Positions 33,203 to 41,715 of a stretch of 45,113 bases of DNA are shown here, piece after piece. Under the pieces are notes generated by a model. It was not told where the DNA came from, made no database searches, and saw only the letters and a list, made by a program, of their open reading frames with translations. This DNA is from Spartobacteria bacterium (GTDB taxonomy: Bacteria; Verrucomicrobiota; Verrucomicrobiia; Chthoniobacterales; UBA10450), in assembly GCA_003134765.1 (NCBI GenBank), contig PLCM01000035.1:120005-165117 (forward strand). Reading direction: 5' to 3'. The position numbers and the translations under genes are program-made. Within the stretch, counting starts at the first letter, position 1. Each line of letters starts with the position of its first letter.

Positions 33203-33310
33203 ACACTTTTCGGAGAGTCCATTTCTGTCCACTCGAGTCAGGCTTAACGAATTCGGCTACGCAGCCTTCGCCGCGCGCCTCAGCCGCCATAAGCGAGCGA
33301 AAAGTATCAC
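33183..33310. repeat. Leader repeat CCACCCGTTTTGCCCCC ... GCGAGCGAAAAGTATC, copy 1 (diverged)
   Basis: Contains CCCACCCGTTTTGCCCCCC, TTTC-GTCCA-words and ends GCGAGCGAAAAGTATCACGG. The middle differs from copies 2 (36703-36844) and 3 (44403-44543), which are close to each other. It precedes the double-propeller gene by about 180 bases. Possibly a promoter or leader region carried with the paralogues. Confidence 0.65.
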
Positions 33311-33491
33311 GGTCAGAAAGAAATTCATCAACTGAAAAGAGGGCCGAGGGTAAATTGCTTCAGTCGATTTCCAAGGCCGTTGAGCGATCCCGGTCGTCGG
33401 TCCGATACGACCGTTCCATCCTTGATTTTCGATAAGTCAGCGTAGAACCTTGGGTAGTGCCGCCCGGGCGGGCTCCTTCTCTCTTTGCAGT

Positions 33492-36400
33492 ATGGACAGT
33501 TCCCTTCGAAAACGAATAATTCATTGTGGGCTCGCCCTGGCCTGGACGGCGATCGGATTAGGCTCGGTGCGAGCTCAGAGCGTGCTTATTCCGAGCACGA
33601 CGCGGCGTGATTTGGTCTTCGATCGGTCCGGACAAAAACTTTTCATCTCGAATTCGAACGGGACCGTCCAAACGCTCGACCTATCGACGCTTACCTTTGG
33701 GACGAGCTACAATTTGGGGGGATCGCTCAACGGCCTGGACATCGCGCTGGATAACTCATTCCTGCTGGTGGCGCAAAACACTTCCACTGCTACGGAGGGT
33801 ACCTTTCACAAGGTTGACCTGACGACGGGAACGGTCACCGATATCAAATACACACGAAATTCTGATGAGGATGGAGCGTGGGATGTAGCGATTGGTTCGA
33901 ACGGGCTGGCCTTGGTTACAACGCAATCGGTGAGCACGACGAACGGTCGCCCACCGGTCCGCCAAATTGATCTGACTACCAACGTGATAAGCATTCGGTC
34001 AGATGCCCCTGGCTCTGGGTTCAACGGCAAGGTGACCGACAAAACGCACATTCATGCCAGCGCTGATGGAACCCGGTTATTCTTTGTGGAAGGCAATCTT
34101 TCCAATGGCCCAGTTTTCACCTATAGCGCTACGACAAACAGCTTTGGGCCTAGCGCCCAAACCGGAAATTTTACATTCAACGCCAGTAGTGCCGTCAACC
34201 GGAACGGCAGTTTGATTGCGTTTCAAAATCTGACGAATCCGGCCTCCTTGAATACCGCGCCGAATTTCAACTATGTCCATAGCTTCGATGGAATCGACGG
34301 AGGTGTCGCGTTCGATGGTTCGGCCGACATTCTTTACGCGGTTAACACGTCGACCGACCAAATCGTCGCCTATAGCACGCAAACATTTGCCGAGTTGTTT
34401 CGTCTTGCTATTGGCGAGCCCATGTCAGCAGGCTCGACTCAGTTTGGAAGTGGAGTGCTGGTAGCCAGCCCCGATGGCCACTGGCTTGCCTTGGAGACTC
34501 CCTTGGGCGTACGGCTTTTCCATCTTGGAGTTACACCGACCCCGACGCCGATTCCGACTCCGACACCAACCCCGGTTCCCAGTATCGTGCCCGGATCGAG
34601 CATACTTATTCCAAGCACGACTCGTCGGGATGTGGTGTTCGATTATGCCGGACAAAACCTGTACATCACAAACTCTACCGGCATTGTTCAAACTCTCGAT
34701 CTATCAACGCTTACCTTTGGGGCGAGCTATGACTTAGGAGGTTCACTAAGAGGTTTGGATATCGCGCGCGATAATTCGTTCTTGCTGGTAGCGCAAAACG
34801 CCTACGGGATTGCTCAGGGAGCAGTCCAAAAGGTCGTCCTGGCGACGGGGGCGGTGAGTAATATCGGTTACAGTCGGAACCTCGGTGGTGACACCGGAGC
34901 CTGGGATGTAGCCATAGCTTCAAACGGGCTGGCTTTATTTACCACGCAATACAATGGCTTTGGCTGGGTTCCCCTTCGTCAGATTGATTTAACGACAAAC
35001 GCAGTGAGCATTCGGCATGATGATCCTGGGTCCGGAGCAATTGGGGAGGTAAGCATGGATACGCAGATCCATCGCAGCTCCGATGGAACCCGATTTTTCA
35101 TTATGGAAGGGGATTACGGCTCCGATGGAAATATTTTTACTTACAGCGCCACTAACAGTTTTGGGCCGCGGTTGGAAACGTTTGCTAATACTATGGACGC
35201 CTCCAGCGGAGCCGCCGACCGCTCCGGCGGCCTAGTTGCCTTTCGAAATAATGGCAATCCAGCGTCTCTTTACACTCCGCCGAGTTGGAATGTTGTTCAT
35301 AGTTTCACTGAAATAGATGGAGGTGTCGCCTTTGATGCTCGGTCCGACATTCTTTACGGAGTTAACACGACAACGAACGAGATCATCGCGTATAGCACAC
35401 AAACCTTCGCCGAATTGTTCCGTCTCACGATTGGCGAAGACATGTCCGGCGGTTCGACACAGTTTGGAACTGGAGTCTTAGTAGCCAGTGGGGACGGTCA
35501 CTGGCTTGCCCTTCAAACTCCGTTGGGAATCCGGCTTTTCCCCCTTTCACCCGGACCAACACCGACACCAACTCCCAGCGCGACCCCGATGGTGACACCG
35601 ACTGCGACACCCACTCCGACCGCAACCCCGGTAGTGACGCCCACCGCGACACCAAGTCCCACCGCGACGGCTACTGCTACCGCGGCGGCAACAGCTACCG
35701 CCACTCCAACCGCAACAGCAACTGCAACGGCTACCGCCACGCCGACAGCTACAGCAACTCCCACCGCGACGGCTACTGCTACTGCGGCGGCAACAGCTAC
35801 CGCGACTGCAACGGCGACACCTACCGCGACTGCAACGGCTACTCCTACCGCCACCGCTACTGCAACACCCACACCGCCGACGACCTTGGCGAACGTTTCC
35901 ACCCGTCTCCCAGTCCTTACCGGTGATAACGCACTCATCGGCGGATTCATTATTACCGGGACACAGCCCAAGAAAGTCATCGTCCGCGCCCTCGGGCCAT
36001 CTATACCAGTGCCAGGCAGACTGGCTGATCCGGTGCTAGAGCTTTACAGCGGCAACACTTTGCTTGAATCAAACGATAACTGGAAGTTGCGTAGCGATGG
36101 AACAAGCCAGGAAGCGGAAATACGCGCCACCGGTATTCCGCCCTCCAACGACCTTGAGTCGGCGATCGTCCGAGTCTTGCCCGCTAATGGCGCGACTTAT
36201 ACGGCGATTGTGCGCGGCGTGAACGACACGACGGGTATAGGTCTGGTGGAAGCATACGACCTTGATCGAACCGTCGATTCGAAGCTCGCAAACATATCCA
36301 CTCGTGGCTTCGTCCAGACGAACGACAATGTTCTTATCGCCGGCACCATCATCTTAGGAAGCAATCCCCAGAAGGTGATCGTCCGCGCGCTGGGTCCGTC

Positions 36401-36671
36401 GCTGCCGGTGCCCGCAAAACTGGCCGATCCAACTCTCGAGCTAAAGGACAGCAATGGCGTGACGCTGGCCGCAAACGACAATTGGAAGGTACGGCCCGAT
36501 GGCAGCAGTCAGGAAGCTGAAATCCGAGCTACCGGTATTCCGCCGAGCAACGATTTGGAGTCAGCCCTCGTCCAAACTTTGCCGGCGAACGGGGCCAGCT
36601 ATACTGCGATAGTGCGAGGAGTAAATAATACCAGCGGAGTCGCAGTGGTGGAAGTGTACGCGCTCAACTGA
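33492..36671 (+). CDS. Secreted double beta-propeller protein with Thr/Ala/Pro linkers and two C-terminal modules
   Basis: A 1059-aa exported protein. ATG 33492 gives a signal peptide at 1-28 (CGLALAWTAIGLGSVRAQ); an upstream in-frame TTG at 33450 is less likely. Two tandem copies of a roughly 340-aa propeller-like unit (starts VLIPSTTRRDLVFDRSGQ and ILIPSTTRRDVVFDYAGQ; both contain TVQTLDLSTLTFG-SY-LGGSL and AYSTQTFAELFRL-IGE) are joined by a short TPTPIPTPTPTP linker. A long TATATA linker (about 690-795) leads to two modules (ISTR-words at STRLPVLTGDNALIGGFII and ISTRGFVQTNDNVLIAGTII) ending VVEVYALN. The units resemble YncE/lactonase-type propellers. Ligand unknown. Confidence 0.8.
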   Translation: MDSSLRKRIIHCGLALAWTAIGLGSVRAQSVLIPSTTRRDLVFDRSGQKLFISNSNGTVQTLDLSTLTFGTSYNLGGSLNGLDIALDNSFLLVAQNTSTATEGTFHKVDLTTGTVTDIKYTRNSDEDGAWDVAIGSNGLALVTTQSVSTTNGRPPVRQIDLTTNVISIRSDAPGSGFNGKVTDKTHIHASADGTRLFFVEGNLSNGPVFTYSATTNSFGPSAQTGNFTFNASSAVNRNGSLIAFQNLTNPASLNTAPNFNYVHSFDGIDGGVAFDGSADILYAVNTSTDQIVAYSTQTFAELFRLAIGEPMSAGSTQFGSGVLVASPDGHWLALETPLGVRLFHLGVTPTPTPIPTPTPTPVPSIVPGSSILIPSTTRRDVVFDYAGQNLYITNSTGIVQTLDLSTLTFGASYDLGGSLRGLDIARDNSFLLVAQNAYGIAQGAVQKVVLATGAVSNIGYSRNLGGDTGAWDVAIASNGLALFTTQYNGFGWVPLRQIDLTTNAVSIRHDDPGSGAIGEVSMDTQIHRSSDGTRFFIMEGDYGSDGNIFTYSATNSFGPRLETFANTMDASSGAADRSGGLVAFRNNGNPASLYTPPSWNVVHSFTEIDGGVAFDARSDILYGVNTTTNEIIAYSTQTFAELFRLTIGEDMSGGSTQFGTGVLVASGDGHWLALQTPLGIRLFPLSPGPTPTPTPSATPMVTPTATPTPTATPVVTPTATPSPTATATATAAATATATPTATATATATATPTATATPTATATATAAATATATATATPTATATATPTATATATPTPPTTLANVSTRLPVLTGDNALIGGFIITGTQPKKVIVRALGPSIPVPGRLADPVLELYSGNTLLESNDNWKLRSDGTSQEAEIRATGIPPSNDLESAIVRVLPANGATYTAIVRGVNDTTGIGLVEAYDLDRTVDSKLANISTRGFVQTNDNVLIAGTIILGSNPQKVIVRALGPSLPVPAKLADPTLELKDSNGVTLAANDNWKVRPDGSSQEAEIRATGIPPSNDLESALVQTLPANGASYTAIVRGVNNTSGVAVVEVYALN
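35551..35880 (+). repeat. Low-complexity linker DNA, second block
   Basis: About 330 bases of ACN/GCN/CCN codons coding for Thr-Ala/Thr-Pro repeats, including duplicated words such as GCGACGGCTACTGCTAC. Longer than the block at 31756-31962 and built from the same units. Confidence 0.85.
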
Positions 36672-36702
36672 TCCGATTGAACAGTTAAATCGCAACCCGA
36701 AG

Positions 36703-36844
36703 TCCACCCGTTTTGCCCCCCCGATGATTTTCCGTTAGTCTATTCCTGTCCAGAAAAGTCGCTGTTGAATGCTGTGAGAATCGGCTCGTGCGGACCTCAA
36801 AATATTCAACTGCGAGCGAAAAGTATCGGGGTGGAGCGGGATTT
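36703..36844. repeat. Leader repeat, copy 2
   Basis: CCACCCGTTTTGCCCCCC, TTCCTGTCCAGAAAAGTCGC, GTGAGAATCGG, ACCTCAAAA, GCGAGCGAAAAGTATCG and GGAGCGGGATT are all shared, in order, with 44403-44543. It lies just after the double-propeller gene and 650 bases before the beta-helix pair. The rest of the 825-base gap (36845-37496) holds no gene I recognise; it contains the 24-base repeat at 37187. Confidence 0.85.
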
Positions 36845-37186
36845 ATCAAGCGAGAAGGGCTGTCCTCTGAAAGAGGGCTTGCCATCCTGGGGGTGACGGG
36901 TTCGAAGGTCGGCCGACAGCCTGCTCCGTAACAGGCGAACGAGCATTCGTGTGTTTCTTCATCGCGGAAGAAAACACGGAGCGACCTTGAGTACAATAAT
37001 GGGTCCGCCTGCCGCTGGTTTGAAATTCAGATAACCGCAACGCCCTTTGAGGGCGAGGTTCTCTCTCGCTCGAAAATAGCCGACTCCGTTGAAGACGGGG
37101 TTTGATTTCCTTCGCCCACCCAGGCTACTGAACTCGAATCAGTTATATCAATTAGCTCGGACGAAAATGAGTGAGTACAGTGGGTT

Positions 37187-37210
37187 CGGACCCCCTAGGC
37201 TCCACGGATT
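37187..37210. repeat. 24-base direct repeat CGGACCCCCTAGGCTCCACGGATT, left copy
   Basis: The 24-base word beginning CGGACCCCCTAGGCTCC is identical at 41434-41457, same orientation. The sequence just before it (GTGGGTTC) makes it look like the 3' end of a tRNA or tmRNA, but the T-loop is not canonical. The two copies bracket three secreted-protein genes. Confidence 0.8.
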
Positions 37211-37496
37211 GATCATTCGTTAGGCCACTGCGATTCACAAAAAACTCCTAAATAGAGTCGGGCGGCAGTGGCGCGACGACCAGGATTAACGCCGTCAGCT
37301 TCCGCCGGGTCGCCCGCTTGATCGATTTCCCCGGCGCGCTCTCCTCGGTCGGGTTGATTGCATCCGGGTTCAGCTCGAAGGCCTAGGTAAAAATTAACCC
37401 GATGGGAAAGCCGAGCGCGATCAAGACCAGAGGCGTTACGAAAAGAATTGTCGGCGAGGCGCCTTTTTGGTAAAAGGCGTCAGCACCGCAACGCTT

Positions 37497-38684
37497 ATGA
37501 AAACCTCACTCCGCTTCAGTGCACTGATGTGCGCTTTTTTATTTACATCCACCATGTCGATCTTCGCCCAGGGCAGTCTCACTCCTCCCGGCCCGCCCGC
37601 GCCGACGATGAAGTCGCTCGATCAGATCGAGGCGCGGACGATCGTCAATGCCGCTAATACGCCCGGTGACAGCGCCAACCAGTTCATCATCATCGCGCCC
37701 GGCTCGTATTATCTCACCGGCAACATCACCGGCGTGAGCGGCAAGAGCGGCATCTCGATCAGAGCCGATAACGTCACGCTCGATCTCAACGGGTTTGCCC
37801 TCATCGGTGTGACTGGTTCGTTCAGCGGGATAACCGTGCCGGCAGCGCACCAGAATTTGCGCATCCGCAACGGCAGCGCACAAAGCTGGGGCGGCTCAGG
37901 CATCAATTGCACGAACGCGACGAACAGTCAGTTTGATCACCTGCGCGTCTCGCAGAACCTCGGGGACTCCGGGGCCGGGCTTGCCTGCGGGAACAGCAAC
38001 GTGCTCAGCGAGATCAGCGCCGAAGCGAATACTAACAATGGAATTCTTACCGGCGAATCCTGCACGATCACGGCCTCAACCTCGGCGGGAAACATATATG
38101 GCTTCAATATTCAGAACCATTGCACGATTATCGGCTGCACCGCGGTCTCGAATAGCGGCATAGGAATCTATCCATCCGGCAATTGCACGATCAAAGATTG
38201 CACCGCTGCATTGAACGGCACTGGCATTGATGCCGGGGATGCCGCGATGTCGTCGATCGTCGGTTGCACGGTGTTGCAGAACACAATCAACGGGATCGTG
38301 TCCGGGGACGACTCTCTCGTCATGGGCAACAATGCCAGCGGCAACGGAATCGACGGAATTCAAGCTGCTTCCAACGTCCGTATCGTCGGCAACAACGCGA
38401 CAGCGAATGGAACCGGATCGGGCACAGCTGGCATCCACGTCAACGGCAACGGCGGAACGATCGAAAGCAACACCTCAAGTAATAATCACTTCGATGGCAT
38501 CCTCTTCGACACCGGCACAAAAGACAATTTTGTTTTCAAAAACGTTGCTAGAAACAACGGCGGCTTCAATTATCGCGTCCCAAATCTTGTTTCAAATAAT
38601 GGACTCACGGGTGCCGGAAACAACGAAGTCGCACCGCTCGCCGTCCCAATGTCCGCCACCAGCCCGTGGGCAAACTTCCAATGA
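37497..38684 (+). CDS. Secreted right-handed parallel beta-helix protein (first of a coupled pair)
   Basis: A 395-aa exported protein. ATG 37497 gives a signal peptide at 1-25 (FSALMCAFLFTSTMSIFAQ); the earlier in-frame ATG 37467 adds ten non-signal residues. After the conserved N-terminal word GSLTPPGPPAPTMKSLDQIEART, the rest consists of beta-helix coils (VTLDLNGFALIGV, NLRIRNGS, CTIIGCTAVSNSGIGIYPSG, CTIKDCTAALNGTGI, GIHVNGNGGTIESNTSSNN), ending in a SPWANF motif shared with the next gene. Such folds often bind or cleave polysaccharides; no pectate-lyase catalytic set could be verified. Its TGA stop overlaps the next start by four bases. Confidence 0.82.
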   Translation: MKTSLRFSALMCAFLFTSTMSIFAQGSLTPPGPPAPTMKSLDQIEARTIVNAANTPGDSANQFIIIAPGSYYLTGNITGVSGKSGISIRADNVTLDLNGFALIGVTGSFSGITVPAAHQNLRIRNGSAQSWGGSGINCTNATNSQFDHLRVSQNLGDSGAGLACGNSNVLSEISAEANTNNGILTGESCTITASTSAGNIYGFNIQNHCTIIGCTAVSNSGIGIYPSGNCTIKDCTAALNGTGIDAGDAAMSSIVGCTVLQNTINGIVSGDDSLVMGNNASGNGIDGIQAASNVRIVGNNATANGTGSGTAGIHVNGNGGTIESNTSSNNHFDGILFDTGTKDNFVFKNVARNNGGFNYRVPNLVSNNGLTGAGNNEVAPLAVPMSATSPWANFQ

Positions 38685-39814
38685 AACGCGTGCGTTCAGT
38701 CGGAGTTTTTCTTTTCTACTTCCTCCTTCCTACTTCCGCCTTTCCCCAGGGCAGTCTTACTCCACCCGGCCCGCCCGCGCCGACGATGAAGTCGCTCGAT
38801 CAGGTGGAAGCGCGCACGCCGATTCCAGGCGGCACGGCGCCTGTCCCCATCAACAGTCCGGGCTCTTATTATCTCACGGGCAACGTGAGCATCTTCAGCG
38901 TAAGTAGTAGCACCAACGGCATCACCGTCTATGCCAGCAACGTCACCATCGATCTGAACGGTTTCGACCTTGCCGGCTCGGCTACCTCGTCCGGCGCAGG
39001 CATTTTTATTGCAAGCGGCGTATCGAACGTCACGATCCGCAACGGCACGATCCGCAACTGGGGCAGTGACGGCCTCAATGGCTCCGGCAATTCGAAAGTG
39101 CGCGCCGAAAAGCTGCGGGTCATATCGAACGGCGGCAACGGCATCGCCGCAGGCGGGACTGCGGAAGTGCTCAATTGCGTTGCGGAATCAAACGTTGGGA
39201 CTGGGATCAAAGCCATGGACAATTCCATCGTTAAGGACAGCCAGGCTATCGCCACCACGGGCAAAGACGGAGTAGGTATTTCGGTGGGCGGGGCGGCTCT
39301 CGTGACCGGGTGTGTTGCGCGCAGTAACTCCGGGAACGGCATTATGGTGGGCAACGCCTGCAAGGTCGAAAACTGCACGGTGTTTGGTAACACCGGCGAC
39401 GGCATCAATGGCGGCGTGGTCGTCGCGGTGAACGGCTGCGTCCTCGGCAGCAATGGCACAAATGGCATCATCGTCAGCGATCACGCGTTGATCCAAAACT
39501 GCCATGTAAACGCGTCCGCAAGTCTTGGAATCGGGGTCACCAATTTTTCGATAGTGCGGGATTGCACCGTCGATTACACTAATAGTGCGGGCGGCGATGG
39601 CATCGTGGTCACCGGCGCTCGAAATCGCATCGAGGCCAATAACCTCACCCGCAATCGTAATGGCATTTTCGTGATCGGCGGCGTCAATCTGATTATCCGC
39701 AACAGCGCCAGCGGCAACACGAACCAAGACTACCTCGTCTCCCCTGGCAACGACGTGGGTCCAATCGGTTCGGCAGCCACTTCCACGAGTCCGTGGGCAA
39801 ACATTTCCTACTGA
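38681..39814 (+). CDS. Secreted right-handed parallel beta-helix protein (second of the pair)
   Basis: A 377-aa exported paralogue of the preceding protein. ATG 38681 overlaps the upstream stop (ATGA), implying translational coupling. Signal peptide at 1-22 (VGVFLFYFLLPTSAFPQ), then the same GSLTPPGPPAPTMKSLDQVEARTPI word and beta-helix coils (VTIDLNGFDLAG, VTIRNGTIRNWGSDGL, NGIAAGGTAEVLNCVAESN, RIEANNLTRNRNGIFVIGG), ending SPWANISY. Arose by tandem duplication; the ends are better conserved than the coils. Partner or ligand unknown. Confidence 0.82.
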   Translation: MKRVRSVGVFLFYFLLPTSAFPQGSLTPPGPPAPTMKSLDQVEARTPIPGGTAPVPINSPGSYYLTGNVSIFSVSSSTNGITVYASNVTIDLNGFDLAGSATSSGAGIFIASGVSNVTIRNGTIRNWGSDGLNGSGNSKVRAEKLRVISNGGNGIAAGGTAEVLNCVAESNVGTGIKAMDNSIVKDSQAIATTGKDGVGISVGGAALVTGCVARSNSGNGIMVGNACKVENCTVFGNTGDGINGGVVVAVNGCVLGSNGTNGIIVSDHALIQNCHVNASASLGIGVTNFSIVRDCTVDYTNSAGGDGIVVTGARNRIEANNLTRNRNGIFVIGGVNLIIRNSASGNTNQDYLVSPGNDVGPIGSAATSTSPWANISY

Positions 39815-39857
39815 GACAACAAACAATCGGCTACCTAACGAATACCTATCTTATCCC

Positions 39858-41288
39858 ATGAAGCGCCTTGCTTTGGTGTTAGCGTTATCGGTTGTCTCCG
39901 CCGCGCACGCGGGGAGCACGATCAACAGCACTAACGCCTACTCGTGGGGCGCAAACATCGGTGACTTAAACTGGCGGCCTGATCCGACTAACGGAGTAAG
40001 TGTCGGCGCCTACATTTGCCAGGGGTATATCTACGGCGCGAATGTAGGTTGGATTAACATGGGCAACGGTAATCCCGCGAATCACATCCAATATCAAAAT
40101 AACTCGGCGACGGATTTCGGAGTTAACTTTACGATCGATCCAAATAACTCCGGGCACGGCTTGCTGAGCGGCTATGCTTACGGCGCGAACATAGGGTGGA
40201 TTAACTTCGAAGCTACCGGCAACCCCTATGTCATTATCTCAAATGGACAGCTCCGCGGCTTTGTCTGGTCGGCTAACACTGGCTGGATCAATCTGGATGA
40301 CTTGAACGTCTTCGTCGCGACCGACTCGATCGATCCCGGCGTGGACACGGACGGCAATGGTTTGCCCGATGCCTGGGAGTATACTTACTTCGGCCACATC
40401 GGGGTGGATCCTAACGCCGACCCAGATGGCGATGGCGAAAGCAACATTGCAGAATACCGCGCCGGAACGAATCCGACCGATTCTAACTCCGTTGTCCATA
40501 GCGCGCGTCATTTAAATATTTCGACGCGGATGCGCGTGCTTACCGACGATAATGTTCTCATCGGTGGATTCATTATTACCGGCACGAACCCGAAGAAGGT
40601 GATCCTGCGCGGGATCGGGCCCTCGCTGACGGCAGTGGGAGTGCCCGGCGCTTTGCAGGACCCGACCCTTGAGTTGCACGACGCCAGCGGGGTCATAGCC
40701 TTTAACGATAACTGGAAGGACACGCAACAGGCCGACATCCAAATGACGGGAATTCCCCCGACTGACGATCGGGAACCTGCGATCGTGAAAACGTTGGCGC
40801 CCGGGGCTTACACCGCCGTCCTTCGGGGCAGCGGTAACACCACGGGCGTAGCCGTAGTGGAAGCTTATGACTTGGATTCGAACCGGGCGGTCAAGCTGGC
40901 TAACATCAGCACACGCGGATTCGTGGACACAGGCGACAACGTCATGATCGGCGGGTTCATTGTTGGGGCAGGTCTCGGCAACAATGGGACCGGCAGCGAA
41001 AAGGTGATCGTGCGCGCGATCGGTCCCAGCCTCACAGCCGTGGGCGTCGTCGGCGCGATGCAGGATCCAACTCTTGAATTGCATGATGGTAACGGCGCCA
41101 CGATTGCCTTTAATGATAACTGGAAGGACACTCAACAGGCCGAAATTCAAGCTACCGGCATTCCGCCGACCGACGATCGGGAATCGGCCATCGTTCGGGT
41201 TATTCCGGGCGGAGCTTACACAGTGATTGTGCGCGGCGTCAGCGGAACCACAGGCGTCGCAGTGGTGGAAGCTTATACGCTAAATTAA
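39858..41288 (+). CDS. Secreted WGANIGW-repeat protein with TSP3/dockerin-like calcium motif and two C-terminal modules
   Basis: A 476-aa exported protein. Signal peptide at 1-18 (LALVLALSVVSAAHA). Residues about 28-160 carry four short repeats: YSWGANIG, YIYGANVGWINM, YAYGANIGWINF and FVWSANTGWINL. Residues about 160-210 are calcium-binding-like: DTDGNGLPDAWEY, DPNADPDGDGESNIAEY-RAGTNPTDSNS. Two modules follow (ISTRMRVLTDDNVLIGGFII..., ISTRGFVDTGDNVMIGGFIV...) ending VVEAYTLN. It shares no N-terminal domain with the propeller proteins, showing the module is portable. Follows the beta-helix pair by 43 bases. Confidence 0.82.
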   Translation: MKRLALVLALSVVSAAHAGSTINSTNAYSWGANIGDLNWRPDPTNGVSVGAYICQGYIYGANVGWINMGNGNPANHIQYQNNSATDFGVNFTIDPNNSGHGLLSGYAYGANIGWINFEATGNPYVIISNGQLRGFVWSANTGWINLDDLNVFVATDSIDPGVDTDGNGLPDAWEYTYFGHIGVDPNADPDGDGESNIAEYRAGTNPTDSNSVVHSARHLNISTRMRVLTDDNVLIGGFIITGTNPKKVILRGIGPSLTAVGVPGALQDPTLELHDASGVIAFNDNWKDTQQADIQMTGIPPTDDREPAIVKTLAPGAYTAVLRGSGNTTGVAVVEAYDLDSNRAVKLANISTRGFVDTGDNVMIGGFIVGAGLGNNGTGSEKVIVRAIGPSLTAVGVVGAMQDPTLELHDGNGATIAFNDNWKDTQQAEIQATGIPPTDDRESAIVRVIPGGAYTVIVRGVSGTTGVAVVEAYTLN

Positions 41289-41433
41289 TAGTAAAGGGAA
41301 AGGTCCAGCTTGTTGATGAGCTCCCGTTTTCGGATGAACGGCTGTCCGACCGATTGAAACGGTCGAAAGAGCAACCGCCGAATCAGCTTTCTTTTAAGCT
41401 GCGTATATTCAGCCGCAAATGACAAAAGGGGAA

Positions 41434-41457
41434 CGGACCCCCTAGGCTCCACGGATT
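41434..41457. repeat. 24-base direct repeat, right copy
   Basis: Identical to 37187-37210 over 24 bases. Lies in the 425-base gap after the WGANIGW-repeat gene; the rest of that gap has no complete gene, only the fragment at 41643-41715. Confidence 0.8.
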
Positions 41458-41642
41458 TTTGTATTACAACAAGTCGCGAGCTTGTAGCGCAACCTCAAAG
41501 CGCTCTCTGGCACCATTTCAATCTCCCCATTCCCACCGGCTAATCTCCTTTCGGAGGGATGGATGAAGGCGTGACAAAAATCCCGGCGGCGCTGTGAACC
41601 GACCCCCCGAGCGCACGGATATAGGAAACGCCGGGCCCGTTC

Positions 41643-41715
41643 TTAGCGGCGGCGGTAGAGTAAACCGACGACGATTCCGATCCCAAGGGCCGCCAAGATT
41701 ACCTGCGTTGGACAT
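41643..41715 (-). pseudogene. C-terminal fragment of a YqjD/ElaB (DUF883)-like membrane protein
   Basis: On the minus strand the frame reads CPTQVILAALGIGIVVGLLYRRR and then TAA (41643-41645). This glycine-rich helix ending in an arginine cluster is the usual C-terminal anchor of YqjD/ElaB-type inner-membrane proteins. Upstream the frame runs into the WD40 gene on the other strand with no family similarity, so only the end of the gene survives. Confidence 0.55.

Noticed and set aside
36890..37210. Possible tmRNA ending in GGGTTCGGACCCCCTAGGCTCCA
   Set aside because: The candidate 5' end (GGGGGTGA) does not pair with AGGCTCC, the T-loop lacks the usual TTCRA pattern, and no tag ending in Ala-Ala-stop was found. 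Kept only as a repeat.
41594..41713. Upstream extension of the WD40 protein
   Set aside because: Overlaps the antisense YqjD-like fragment, lacks a ribosome site, and the Arg/Pro-rich sequence has no family support.
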